64,000 nucleotides of DNA, taken from positions 7,463,665 through 7,527,664 of the forward strand of contig NC_049986.1 of assembly GCF_000003815.2 (NCBI RefSeq), read 5' to 3'. Made by a program: the position numbers and the translations under genes. Source of the stretch: Branchiostoma floridae (lineage: Eukaryota > Chordata > Leptocardii > Amphioxiformes > Branchiostomatidae). The notes under the pieces are model-generated. The model was not told the DNA's origin and searched no databases. It saw only the letters and a program-made list of their open reading frames with translations. This document shows, piece after piece, positions 13,401 to 24,500 of the stretch. The stretch's first letter is position 1. Each line of letters opens with the position of its first letter.

Positions 13401-16400
13401 CAGGCTTCATGGAAGCTTTAAGTGCCAATACTGCAAAGTCCCATGTTATCAAGGTCAAGAAGAAGCCTAAGAATGCCAAACCAGGAACCCCCACCTCCCC
13501 CACTGCCCCCAAGGGGAACCCCCTGGGTGGGGATGACAAGCCCAGGACACCCTCCCCTGTAGATGGAGAACTAAAAGACGAGAGACCGGGCACTCCCATT
13601 GAGGAGGCTATGGATAGTGACTTCCACAAGCCAACTAAGGCAGAAGAGGCCGAAAGGAAAGGTAACTAAAGGAAACAGAAGTATCATGTAGGCATTTAAC
13701 TGCATCCCCCCTCACAAATAAAGGGAAAAAGCAAACAAGTGATAGAGTGAAAGTTATCTCAACCAGTGAATGGTCCTGACAGGAAAGAAACAATATTTAC
13801 AGGTTCATTGTACCAATCAAGTTGACTACTTTTAATAAGTACCGTGAACAGTCATCATCATAGTCCTTTTTGTCATGATGGTCACTCTGTTCACTGCTGA
13901 TGGGTCTGTATGTGAGCAACAAGACCAGGTAGACAATGAACAGTAGACCATAGCTTAACATTCCGGCATTATAGATAGATAGATAGACGTTTTATTGCGC
14001 AACAATTGCATCAGTGACAATGTATGGCAATGTATAGATAAAAGAAGTTATAACGACTGAGCCTATAGAGTAGCATGCAAGTCTGGTGATCAACAATGGC
14101 CAAGAAAGTGAGTGAAAGTAAAAGTCAATGAGGAAGTGTGGAAGGGAGAGTATAAGTGACTGTACAAATATGAGTGAGTGATTGGGTTGAGTGAGTGAGT
14201 GAGTGAGTGAGTGAGTGATGGAAGGATTAATGTTTGGTAGATTTTATCAATGTCATAGGAAACTGAGTAGCACTCAGGAGTAACAAGCAGTTGAATTGTG
14301 TTTTACAGCAGAAGAAGATCTGGAGCCCCCCGAGCCATACAAAGGAGGGAGCATCCTCGTCTCAGCCAGGAGAAAGAACAGGAGGAAAAAGTCTGTCAAA
14401 TGGGCCGTGGATGATGCCATAAAGGAGGTGTTCTATTTCGAGATGGATGAATCTGAGAGAGGTCTGTACATGTTCAACTAGCTCTACATAAGGACCACCT
14501 GGCCAATGTTGAGATAATATATTCCATTGGTATAAGCATTAAGAGCCCGGTCTATAGTGACCACTTATTTACAAAGACCAAACTTTATAGGTCCCCAAAG
14601 TGGTCTTCTTTGGCAATTTGACCATACACAAAAGATGTCAAATTTTGCTCCCTACTTTTGCTTTTGTTAGTATATCAATGTAAAGGCTGTAAATGCTAGT
14701 AAAAGAACTGAATATATTGATTCCCTGTAATGATTTTGTAACAAGCATTATATTTCAATGCATTATTATCCATTTCAGTAGAATGTTTTTGATTGGTTGA
14801 TCAGTGGATTGATGTAGGAATTCTTCCCCCCACAGCCAATGTGAACGTGCAGAACTTCCAGGAGGCTGCCCACAGGGAGATGTTACTGGAGAGACAGGCC
14901 ATGGAGACTGCCAAGAGACTCAGTGCAGATGAAATGATAGAGAAGAAAGGAGTAAGTCTGACATGTCTTAGATTTGGTTACAATGCTTCTCAAGCCTGCT
15001 GATGTAGCCTGTTTGTGTAAGCAGAAAAGGAACTACACATTGCTTATGAAAATATCAGTATTCAAAAATACCTAGCTTCTATTAGGAACGTCCTTTCAGA
15101 TGGGACATGTATATGTAGCTTAATAGTACTGTTTCTAGAAATTGCTGCCATAGATTGCATCTTGTCGAGCAACAAAGTTCATTCATTCAGGTGCCTTAAA
15201 CTCACTCAAGATCCCATCACACTTGTAGAAAAGAGTCCATCCGGTTGTGAGTGGATCAAGCCTTACAGTCTGATCTTGCTGGTGTGGAACTGTTGAGGGT
15301 TGTACGAACAGAACAGAATAACAAAATAGAAAATAATAACACTGAGTCAGGAAGCCAAAACAAAACCATTATCCCATTGGTTCAGTTAAGTTTGTATTGG
15401 TAATCATTATTTGAAATGTCTGTCCCCCAGTGGAAGCCTCCACCAAGGATAGACATCCCCCCATCCACTGTAGACTTTGGCTACCAGAGTCTACAGAGAG
15501 ACATCCAGAAGGAGCGGGAACAGTGTGTGCTGCAAGAACTGTTCTTCTCTAAGTCTAGGTAAGGATTTACTTCATGGCTTTATTGTTGTTAATTGTGCTG
15601 TAGAGGTTTTGTTTCGCTTTGTTTATGGTGGTACCCTTCAGCCCCCTAAGCTAAGGCTATAATCGTCCAGGTTTCATACATATGGAAACACAGACATTCA
15701 TCATTCAAAGGTCTGTAGTACATGTATTGAGGTGCTGAAATAAGGATAGAATAGGCTTTGGGACTAAAAGTGCTGAAAACAATGTACTATAAGTTCGGTG
15801 TTGTAACTTTTTGTAGAGATTGAATCAACTCTGTAGTACAATACATTTGAAATGCATTTTCGCATTGTCTTGAGTTTGTGGTGGAGAAATCACAGTAAAA
15901 ACCACAAAAATTAAACTACTGTAAATGCAGAAATGTTCGCGATGGATTAATGTTCGCAGTTTTCGCGGTGACCACTTTACCGCGAAATTAAAACCACCGC
16001 GAACATTTTTCTATTGTGGTATTAGATTGCAGTCTATGGTGTAACCGCAAACTTAAATCCACCGCAAAAAGTCCTTTTTCCCGCTACCGCGAAATTAAAT
16101 CCCCGCGAATTTAAATGCATTTACAGTATGTCAAATATCCACAGATTTCATTGCACAAAAGTACCCAGACTCTTGTTGCAGCATCTGCAGTTGGTAAAAG
16201 AATAGATTATCACAATGTTAGGAAAATACAAGGTCTATGTCTTAAAAGGATGTCTACAAGTGTACTCAACAGGAGTCTTACTTTCTTCCCAGTCTTCCAG
16301 ACAGTCCTCATGAGCCTGACCCTGAGCCCTATACACGGGAAGAACCCAAGATCATACCGCTGGATGAGGTAAGAAATCTTTGTACCACGTTGTTTCCTCT

Positions 16401-19400
16401 GCAAAACTAGCATAACTAGACAGAACTGGTGTGAACACACTCTCAGTGACCTTCCATCTGAATTACAAGAAAGTTAAACTAGTTACTTTGTGTGTCAATC
16501 AAGAGTGGTCAATGCTTTTTTCCATGTTAAAACCATCTTGCTTAATGCCAGTTGGTTTGAAGTAGTTTACAGATCTTTGTGCCTATGATGAAAGCCAATA
16601 TTTGCTAGTTGATGCTCACTGATATCAACCTCAACCACCAAGATCTCTGAGGCACAAAGGAGAAACTTTTACTGTTATCCTGGCAAGCTACTACTTTACA
16701 TCTTCAATTGTTGCTGGGGTTTCAGTTCTACACTTTTCGCAGTGCATCCCCTCTCAAAATATGTGTTTTGAGTCACAGAATTGTTTCCAGGTGCTGCAGA
16801 AACCTTCCCTGTCCTACTGTGGAATTCATTCCCTGTGAAAGAAATGAATAATTATTGATTGTTAATCAGCCTTTTGTCCTCTTTACTAAGGGAAAGATTC
16901 ATGCACAAACATGCGTATACTGGTTGAGCACCTGTGTCAAGACCACGTTCTGACTTACGCATGCGTACTAGACAGTGAAAGATCTGACCTGCTCTGACAT
17001 TCAAAGTACTTGAAACCAAATGAAATATTTTTTCCTACACAGGAAATGGTGCCAGAAGTGGATTTCTTCGAGCCACCCCCATTCCAACCCACAGCAGAGG
17101 AGGAGGAAATGCTTCAGAGACCGCCCCCTCAACAACATCAACAACAACAACAGCATCAGATGTTGCCAGACCAGGGGGGTATGAACCCCCTGGCTGGGGT
17201 TAACCTGCCCCCTGCCCTGGCTAATCTCATGCAGTCCATGCAGAAGAAACAAACACCAACATCACAGTCACAGCCCCAACCTCAGACTTCACAGGCCAAC
17301 CCAGGCTTCAACTTGTTATCCTCACTCATGGTGAGTAACTTTTCCACTAGCAAATATCACATTTAGGGGGAGGCTACTGTTTTTTTCTTGTTAGATTGGT
17401 CCTGAAAAAAACAGACCAGACTAGAGGACTGGATGTTGGACCGATTAGAAAATGAACAGATTATACTGGCACTACGGCGGCAGGCGTTCACATGTTTTGA
17501 GGCTTGTTGGTCCAAGATAGTTCAGGAGCGAACTACATGTAGAGGAAAGTCATTTTTGTCATTTTAATCAGTTTCTACAGTTTAACTTGGTCTAACTTAG
17601 CAGAGGCAGTTAGCATTGATTACGTGAAGACAGGATACTCCACCAAACAGAATCCTTTGTAGTGAAATGGATCATTGAGTGTTGCCCATTTACAAACAGT
17701 TAGCTTCAGGTTCCAGACCTAGATCTGATCCTCTGGACCTGTACCGTACCTGTACATGACTTTTCTGTACCAGTAAGATGTCAAGGGCACAGATATTGAT
17801 GTTGGCAAATTCTAATTAGCCAATCATTGTACAACAGTAGCTTTGTAGCATACTATAGTTATCTGCTTTTCATCATGTTCAAACAAAGTGTAAGGACCTG
17901 AAATGAAACGTGTTACTTTGGCTTTCTTTTTCATGTGAAGGCTCCAGTAATACAGAAGTTATTGAGGATCCACATCAGCTGTAGACAGGTTAGCTTTAGC
18001 CAGGTGTTAGTATCAGGTGTTACTCAGGTTCCACACAAGTTGAAGTGTTTGGGAGATACCTACTAAGGTAGCTTTAGCCAGGATTCTACCGAAGTTTAGA
18101 CGGGGAAAGGAAGATTATGCTAATCTCATTATGTAAAGTGTCATATTATGCCCATTGTGCACTGTCACCTTTTTATTCTCTTTTCTTTAAATATATTAAA
18201 AACCACAAGAGTAATTAATTCCTTGTATTTTTTTATCGCTATTCACATCATCATTAGAATATATCTGCAAAATGTATCAGTACTTATTATGATAATCATT
18301 TGTTTTCCATGACAGGGAGGAGAACACCCACCTGCTGACCAGAGCCCTAACCAGGACCCAGAACTGTTAACCACCCAGCTAAAGGACATCCTCAACAAAG
18401 TACAGGGGGGTCCAGCAGGGATGGGGCCACCAGGTGGTCCACAAGGGCCAGGTAAGGTTCCCTACAAGTACAGTAGAAGCTAGTTAATTGTACAACGGAT
18501 AACCGCACACTTAAATGCACTGAATCCCAAACCTGTGTGGTCTAGCTAGATAACTTCGCATTATTGCACCATCCGGTTAATTGCACGAAATATGCTGGCA
18601 AATGGCTTCTATTGTATAAGCCTGTCAATAGTTATGACTTTGCATGTGCAGTAAGATGCATTGTGGATAATTTGTCAATGGTGAAGGTCCCTAACTTATC
18701 AACAGTTCTTGTCTAAACCATGCTTGATACATCTCTATTGTTTGTTGATACTCCATAAATGCTTGTAATGGGATCTCCGCTTTTAGCAAAGTTGTGTCTT
18801 TGATGACAAGGATATGGGTAATATGTATGTATAATTTGTATATCATACATTGCTATCTTTTTTTACCCAGGTATGCACCAGATGCCAATGGACGGACAGC
18901 CAGGCCCCATGGGTAATGGCATGCCGCGAGGAGGTCCGTTTGACCACCAGGGGCCAATGGGACCAGGGGGGCCGCAGATGGGGCCTGGCCCTTTTCCAGG
19001 TACAAATACTGCTATTAATACTCCCTATCAGAATCTTGAAACAACGACATTTCATATTTTGTATTTATTTTTCAAGGAGGCTTAAACAACATAAATGCAG
19101 TTAAGTTCGCCGGGATTCAATGTCTTGGTAGTGGGAAAAAGGACTGTCTTGAGGAGTTTTTAAGTTTGTGGTAGCACCATGCACTGTTGTCTCCTCTTAC
19201 TGCTATGGAAAAATGTTCGTGGTGGTTTTAAGTTTGTGGTGAATTGGTGGTTTTAAGTTTGCGGTGAATTGGCAACATGAAAACTCCAAACATAAAACCA
19301 CCGCGAAAATTTCTGCATTTACAGTATCATTGGGATTTCAGGGTGAAACATCCAACATGGATGCTGAATAAAGTTGAATGCTCTTGACTTTATCTAAATT

Positions 19401-20206
19401 GTTTCAACTTATGTAAAGTTATGGCTAACACATCAAACATTCCAAAACCATTTGCAACTGTTTGTTTCAAGTGAAACTGACTTGAACTGTTTGCCATGTT
19501 GCAGGAAACCAGAATGGCCCACCACCATTTGGTCCTGACGGGGGACCTCCACCATTCCAAGGGGGGCCGCCAAACAGAGGACCTCCCCCCATGATGCACC
19601 CCCCTGGCCCAGGGCCACAGTGGCCTGGCCCAAGGGGGCCACCCAGGGGGCCAATGCGGGGCAGACCATTCCAGGGTAGAGGGAGGGGTCGAGGCAGAGG
19701 TAAATCCATAACAACTAACTTTCTAAAGATCCACTAGTTATCACTCTTGAGGTTTCTTAATCATAGTACTGTTGCCTTAGAAGACACTAATAGATATGCA
19801 ATGGAGACATAAATGTTGCCGATCTATCTTGATTCAAAGGTAATTTATTCTTTATAGTAGTGTAAACACAAAATTATTGCAAATACATCAAAAAATAAAA
19901 CCATCACCTACATTGTAAGAATTACAATATCACCCAAAAACTGTTTGCTATAAAGTAGTATGTCATACAGTGTTACATAGCAGTATGTTGTACAATGTTA
20001 TGTGCTAGTATGTTATACTGTGGAAATGTTAAATATCATAGAAGAGGGTTTTTGACCACTATTTTTGCCTTGTTGGTTCCCCTGCAGGTGACAGATCCCA
20101 CATGCCAGTATGCCGCCACTTCATGTCTCAAACCGGCTGCAGATTTGAGGGCAGCTGCACCTTCTACCATCCAGGTGTCAACGGTCCCCCTCTCCCCCCT
20201 CATTAA
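10436..20206 (+). CDS. PPP1R10: PPP1R10/PNUTS, PP1 nuclear targeting subunit (15 coding exons)
   Basis: Coding exons are 10436-10527, 10920-11006, 11428-11563, 12009-12060, 12238-12681, 13380-13661, 14309-14461, 14836-14951, 15431-15558, 16293-16368, 17043-17330, 18316-18451, 18871-18999, 19505-19699 and 20088-20206. Phases close to give 810 aa. Residues about 1-135 form a TFIIS N-terminal (LW)-type domain. A basic linker follows, then an RVxF-type PP1-docking motif, KSVKW at 392-396, with the FYFE segment just after it. Next come a Gln/Pro-rich region, a Gly/Pro/Arg-rich region with an RGRGRGRG tail, and a C-terminal CCCH zinc finger (C780, C789, C795, H799; spacing 8-5-3). Domain order and local sequence match vertebrate PNUTS, a nuclear scaffold that brings PP1 to chromatin and RNA polymerase II termination. 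Human PNUTS is longer (about 940 aa), mainly from Gly/His-rich repeats that are absent here. The ATG at 10436 opens [10 protein letters not shown], aligning with the human N-terminus. The splice acceptor lies just upstream at 10417, so the 5' UTR is probably split. Confidence 0.95.
13083..13257. mobile_element. Short TIR element (CAGTAGAAGC family), PPP1R10 intron
   Basis: The ends are inverted: CAGTAGAAGCCGTTTAATTG on the left, CAATTAACTGGCTTCTACTG on the right. A second copy lies at 18469-18616. The interior carries imperfect internal repeats of the arm and no open frame. It is a MITE of unassigned superfamily, possibly flanked by TA. Confidence 0.6.
13970..14220. repeat. (ATAG)n and (GTGA)n tracts flanking a repeat end
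   Basis: An (ATAG)n tract near 13972-13991 is followed by cgttttattgcgcaac, and a (GTGA)n run occupies about 14187-14217. A microsatellite next to a TTTTATTG block looks like the tail of a retroposon inserted in antisense. It lies in a PPP1R10 intron. Confidence 0.45.
15917..16128. mobile_element. TACTGTAAATGC-family MITE, PPP1R10 intron
   Basis: This 212-bp element starts TACTGTAAATGCAG and ends TGCATTTACAGTA. The interior is full of alternating TTCGCGGT and ACCGCGAA blocks, making it nearly self-complementary. Full or partial relatives occur at 19091-19327, 29899-29989, 38284-38420 and 57141-57353. It is non-coding and was probably mobilised by a TA-targeting transposase, which is an inference. 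Confidence 0.75.
17370..17775. mobile_element. Degenerate copy of the GGTACCGG-ended repeat family
   Basis: The internal landmarks ggcaggcgttcacatgtttt and ctccaccaaacagaatcc are shared with 29990-30250, and in inverted orientation with 34572-35007 and 50708-51066. This copy lacks clean ends. It lies in a PPP1R10 intron. Confidence 0.5.
18469..18616. mobile_element. Short TIR element (CAGTAGAAGC family), copy 2
   Basis: It begins TACAGTAGAAGC and ends GGCTTCTATTGTA, with internal ttgcac and taattg blocks shared with 13083-13257. It starts only 17 bp after the splice donor of PPP1R10 exon 12. Confidence 0.55.
19091..19327. mobile_element. Degenerate TACTGTAAATGC-family MITE
   Basis: The right end (ctgcatttacagta) is intact, while the left end is eroded (ataaatgcag). 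Internal ggtggttttaagttt blocks and ccgcgaaa tie it to the family. It lies in the PPP1R10 intron before exon 14. Confidence 0.5.
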
Positions 20207-21544
20207 CAGATGCCCTCCCTCCTACGCAAATACTAATCAATTCTCATCAAATTCTTCTCATGATTTCCATAAATTGATAATAATTCATAGTGTTGTTCTT
20301 TCTCTTTAAGTATAATAGTATGCATACCACATTCAAAAAGAATTGCCAAGAAAATTTTGTATGTATACATTATTGTTTGCCAGGTTATTTTTGTTTTTAC
20401 GGATACTAAATTTACTTGCAAAGATTGAAGGACACTAAGGGCCTTGAGGAGAAGCTACATAGGGCCAGGTTTTGGCTGCAAAATTCTTTTGCTGTATTGT
20501 AACAAAAGTAATACTTAGAAAGGCAAACAAATTGCAATCTGTATTTTTGTACGAACATCCACGTAAGAGAGCTAGTTTGTGTTTAACAGTAACACCGTCG
20601 GTGTGATGCTGTAATGTCTGAAATGCAGTCCCAACAGAATGTAAATATACAGTATTTATGCCAAGTCCACATTGTCACCATGCCCACATGATAAATATGT
20701 ATGTACATGTATATATATTATATATAAATGTTGCTGTGAATCCATCTTTTCTTTCGAAACCGATCCAGGTGCTTTTGAATCAACAAAATACAAATGAATC
20801 TTGACATGAATACGTGCTTACACGATACACGTTATTATTTTTTTTTGCAGCACTTGCGAATCATTAATGAGTATCCAGAACAAAATGTACAATAGTATTA
20901 CAAAAGAACAATTATCAGTCGTGCTTGTTTGCAAATTCTCTCTCCAATTTGTATGTTGCAATGACACTAATATCTGTACTCCTTTCTGTGTAGTCAGTTG
21001 TTATTAATAGTGTCTAGAAGTTAGCATTACATTTAAAGCTGCAATTGCTTATGGCACTGAATCAGTGCTCTACTATACTATACATAACACACCAGAGCCA
21101 TTCTGCACAATGTGACATCCTATGCTTGTGCTGTACATACATGTATCGAGCATGCAATCGCTCCAGATAATTATGTAATAAACTTTCGTATCCAAGCTCA
21201 TGAGAATTTGCCCCTTGTATAACTAATAGATATACATGCACTAAGTAATTATTTAATACAGAAAAGGAGAGAATGTGCGACACTCCCACGCAGAGTCTTC
21301 CAGCGTTAAAGGAACGTCGGAAGGTCCTGTATTAGAATGACATACGATATACACTTATTTCAAGTACAAATAGTGGAAAACATGAAGATAGAAATGATGG
21401 CCTCTGCCTTAGATTATATCTAGTCTACTCAATGTAATCATCATCAATGTAACTAAACAGTCTTTGAACAAAGGAATCCAATTCAAGACGAAGAGAGTAC
21501 AATAAGCCTACTGCCATGTGTGACAAGGGCTCTTAATCGTACAC
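20207..21544. other. Convergent 3' region between PPP1R10 and the TPR gene
   Basis: No gene is present between the two stop codons, so this holds the two 3' UTRs. A canonical AATAAA on the plus strand at 21177-21182 is a candidate PPP1R10 polyadenylation signal, about 970 bp after the stop. A (TA)n-rich tract lies near 20708-20727. Confidence 0.5.
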
Positions 21545-24500
21545 TTAAACACTGGCAGAGTTTTTAATTTCTTTATAACAAAGCTTACTAAGAAGTTCGT
21601 TTGAACGAGCTACTAAATCGGGAACGTGTACACGTGCTTTCGACTCAGCACGATTGTCTATCTCCGGGCCTTGGTCGGGCTGGAAAGACGTCGGAATTTT
21701 GTTCAAGACATCGAGTCCCTTCTCCAGGTGTTCAATCGCTTTCTTAGTGTCAATAACTTGATAACAGACACCGAGTTCGTAGTGAACCAGCCCTACTTGC
21801 ACTCCGGACTCTCTCAGAGATGTTCGTATCTGAAGCTCCACCTCCCAGACGTTTATAGCCTCCTGAATTTCGTTCAGACTTGCGAAGACCTCTCCTACAA
21901 AAGATAGCAGGAAAGCGTCTTCCCGTCCAGGCTCAATAGAGGTACGGTCGCTACGATCTTTGAGCTGGGCGAGCCCGAGAAAGGCTGTGTTCAATGCAGC
22001 TTTAACGTCTCCAGTGTCACGTTGTAATATTGACAAACGGTAAAGCAAACCGATGTGATCTGACCAACGGCTGGCGTCGGTGTGTTTGCACGATTTCAGA
22101 TGACGGATAGCCAATCGGAGGTGTTGTACTATCTGCAATGGCTGTTGTCTCTTGACCGGCATCTCGGTTATTAGTATATACGGTTCAGCCTTACGACAGA
22201 GACATTCCAAGGAGTCGATCTGGCCTGTAAACCGACACGTCTCAAGTTTCGGCAGTGCCTCCGCCAAGAACGCGTCCAAGTCGTCGTACCGTCGTTGCTT
22301 GTTGAGTAACTGCGCGTACAGGCAGATGAACCTCGCCAAGGCCACGGCATCGACTCGGGAGCTCCCGTCTTCTATCTCTAGCTTCATCTCTTCAAGACTC
22401 TCCGCCAAACTTGAGACTTCTGCTTCTTGATGATCCAATGCCTTCCACCACCATTCTATGTCTGTGAAATACGGTGTGGCTTTAAACCAATGGAAGACCT
22501 TCTTCAGTGTGCTTCTGGATTCGTCTATCATAGCCTGCTCTCTGCACGCTCGTGCGAGTGCCAGTTTTGCAGCAGTGACTTCGGTCGCTTGACTATCCGA
22601 TCCGTAGAGGCGACTGTATACCTCTAGCGACTCCTTTAAGAACTGCATGGCAGTCCCCTGTTCTTCCAATCGCAGTGCAGTGAACCCGATGTTAAGCATG
22701 CACCTGGCGAGAGTGGACGACTCGCGTCCTTCCGCCATTGCAGTCATTCTATCTGTATCTGTTTTAGCAAGATGCAGATACTTACGGCCAAGCTTGTGCT
22801 TCCCTATACGACCGTAATGCTGTGCAATTTCACAGAGGAGATCGACATAGCAGTGGTCTACCTTATCGTGGAGAGCCAGAATTGGCGAAAGTTCATCGTA
22901 AGTTTTCATCACATTATTGACAGCTGACACATTTCCTGTTGTTGAATGAACTTCTATCAGTTTACGCCATGCTCGGAATAGCTCCCCTCGCACAGAAAGA
23001 ACATCCGAGACTTCAGGAGAAGACGTTTTGAGGAAGATCTCAAGGGTATTCACGACATCATTCAACACGTCTATTGCTTCACTCCGTTTCCCGTTGAACA
23101 GAAGTGCACCTGCGAAGTCAAGTGCTATCCTGCATTTTGACATCGTGTCGTTGGGCTGCGCCATTGCTACTCTGTAACAGTTTTCTGCCTCTGCATTTTC
23201 TTGGAGTATACTGTGTACCACGGCTTGAATCGACGGTTTATCTACGTAAAGCTCTGATTTCCGTAGCTTGTGGAATAAATTAGAAACGAATGAGAGCGCC
23301 CGTTCCTTCGTGAAGTATACAGCACCCGGCCTGTGGATAGTTTCGAACTCTTTCAATCTCTGTTGGTCAACTGAAGTAGTCAAGAAAAACTGCAGGGCGA
23401 ATGTCGTCTTGAAAAACCGATGCATGGCTCCTGGTTCGATGTCACGGAAAATCGGAGCGCCTGCGTAGTCGCTAACGGGTGACGTAGGCCAAAAGGAAGC
23501 TAGTTCCTTCTGACCACCGTTGGCAATGTACGTGCGCATGCGCGTTTCGTCAGCTATCGCAGCAGCCACCTGCAGGTGGTGACCGTTGACTTCGTGCATT
23601 ATCGTATGATTGGTCATCTCCGACAAAATGGCGGCAGCGGTCTTCTCGTCCGAACCAATCAGCAGCCCCAGACTGTCAACCGCCAAACTGGCCAGGCGGT
23701 ACACAAACTTTTTCACGTTGAACGGTTCCCCCCTTCTTGGTATCCTGTGGATGTTGAATGTTTCCATGTCGGTACACAGAGTGCGAAGGGCCCTTTCCGT
23801 GCGTACAGCGAGACCTTTTACAGGAGAGGGTGAATCTAGATACTGGTTCACCAATTGTTCATACTCGCTCACAAGGCGTTGATCACCAGTTATAAGACAC
23901 ACTTTACGCAGTACATCCGCCACATGATCATCCTCTTCTTTCTGGAGCGCCGCCATTTCGGCGGGAGTCTTAATATACTCTAGAGCCGGTTTGTTTTTAT
24001 ATGGTCCCCTGCCTATGGGTGTTTTACAGGCCCACGGCATGGCACCGTCAAAGGCAAATCCTTGGGGCATCACTGAGTCGTAAAACCAGTTATCCGAGGG
24101 ATCCCCCGAATCAAAGTTGTTTAAAGATCTGATCGCCATGGCGGGTAGAATAGTTTCTTGAAGATTGAGGATCTTAAGATGGAGAAGATGAGTCACCACT
24201 CTGAAGTACTGAACATTTTCTGTTTTACCTTCATCGACGAGAATGGCGAATTCGAAATCAGAAAATGGAGTCATTTCTTCCCTTGCCATGGAACCCAAAC
24301 CGATAACGGCATATGGGCACGGTGGGTCGCCGAACACTTTAAAACATTCCTGCAAGAGGTCAGAAATAAACTGCTTTATCTTAATGGTGGTATCGTGGTA
24401 AAGTCGTCTTACCGCAACTGCCCTTCTTCTCTCTGCCGCTAGGGTTTCCTCACTCTCCCGATCCCCTTGGTCGTAGCTACACTGATTCTTTATCTCTTGT

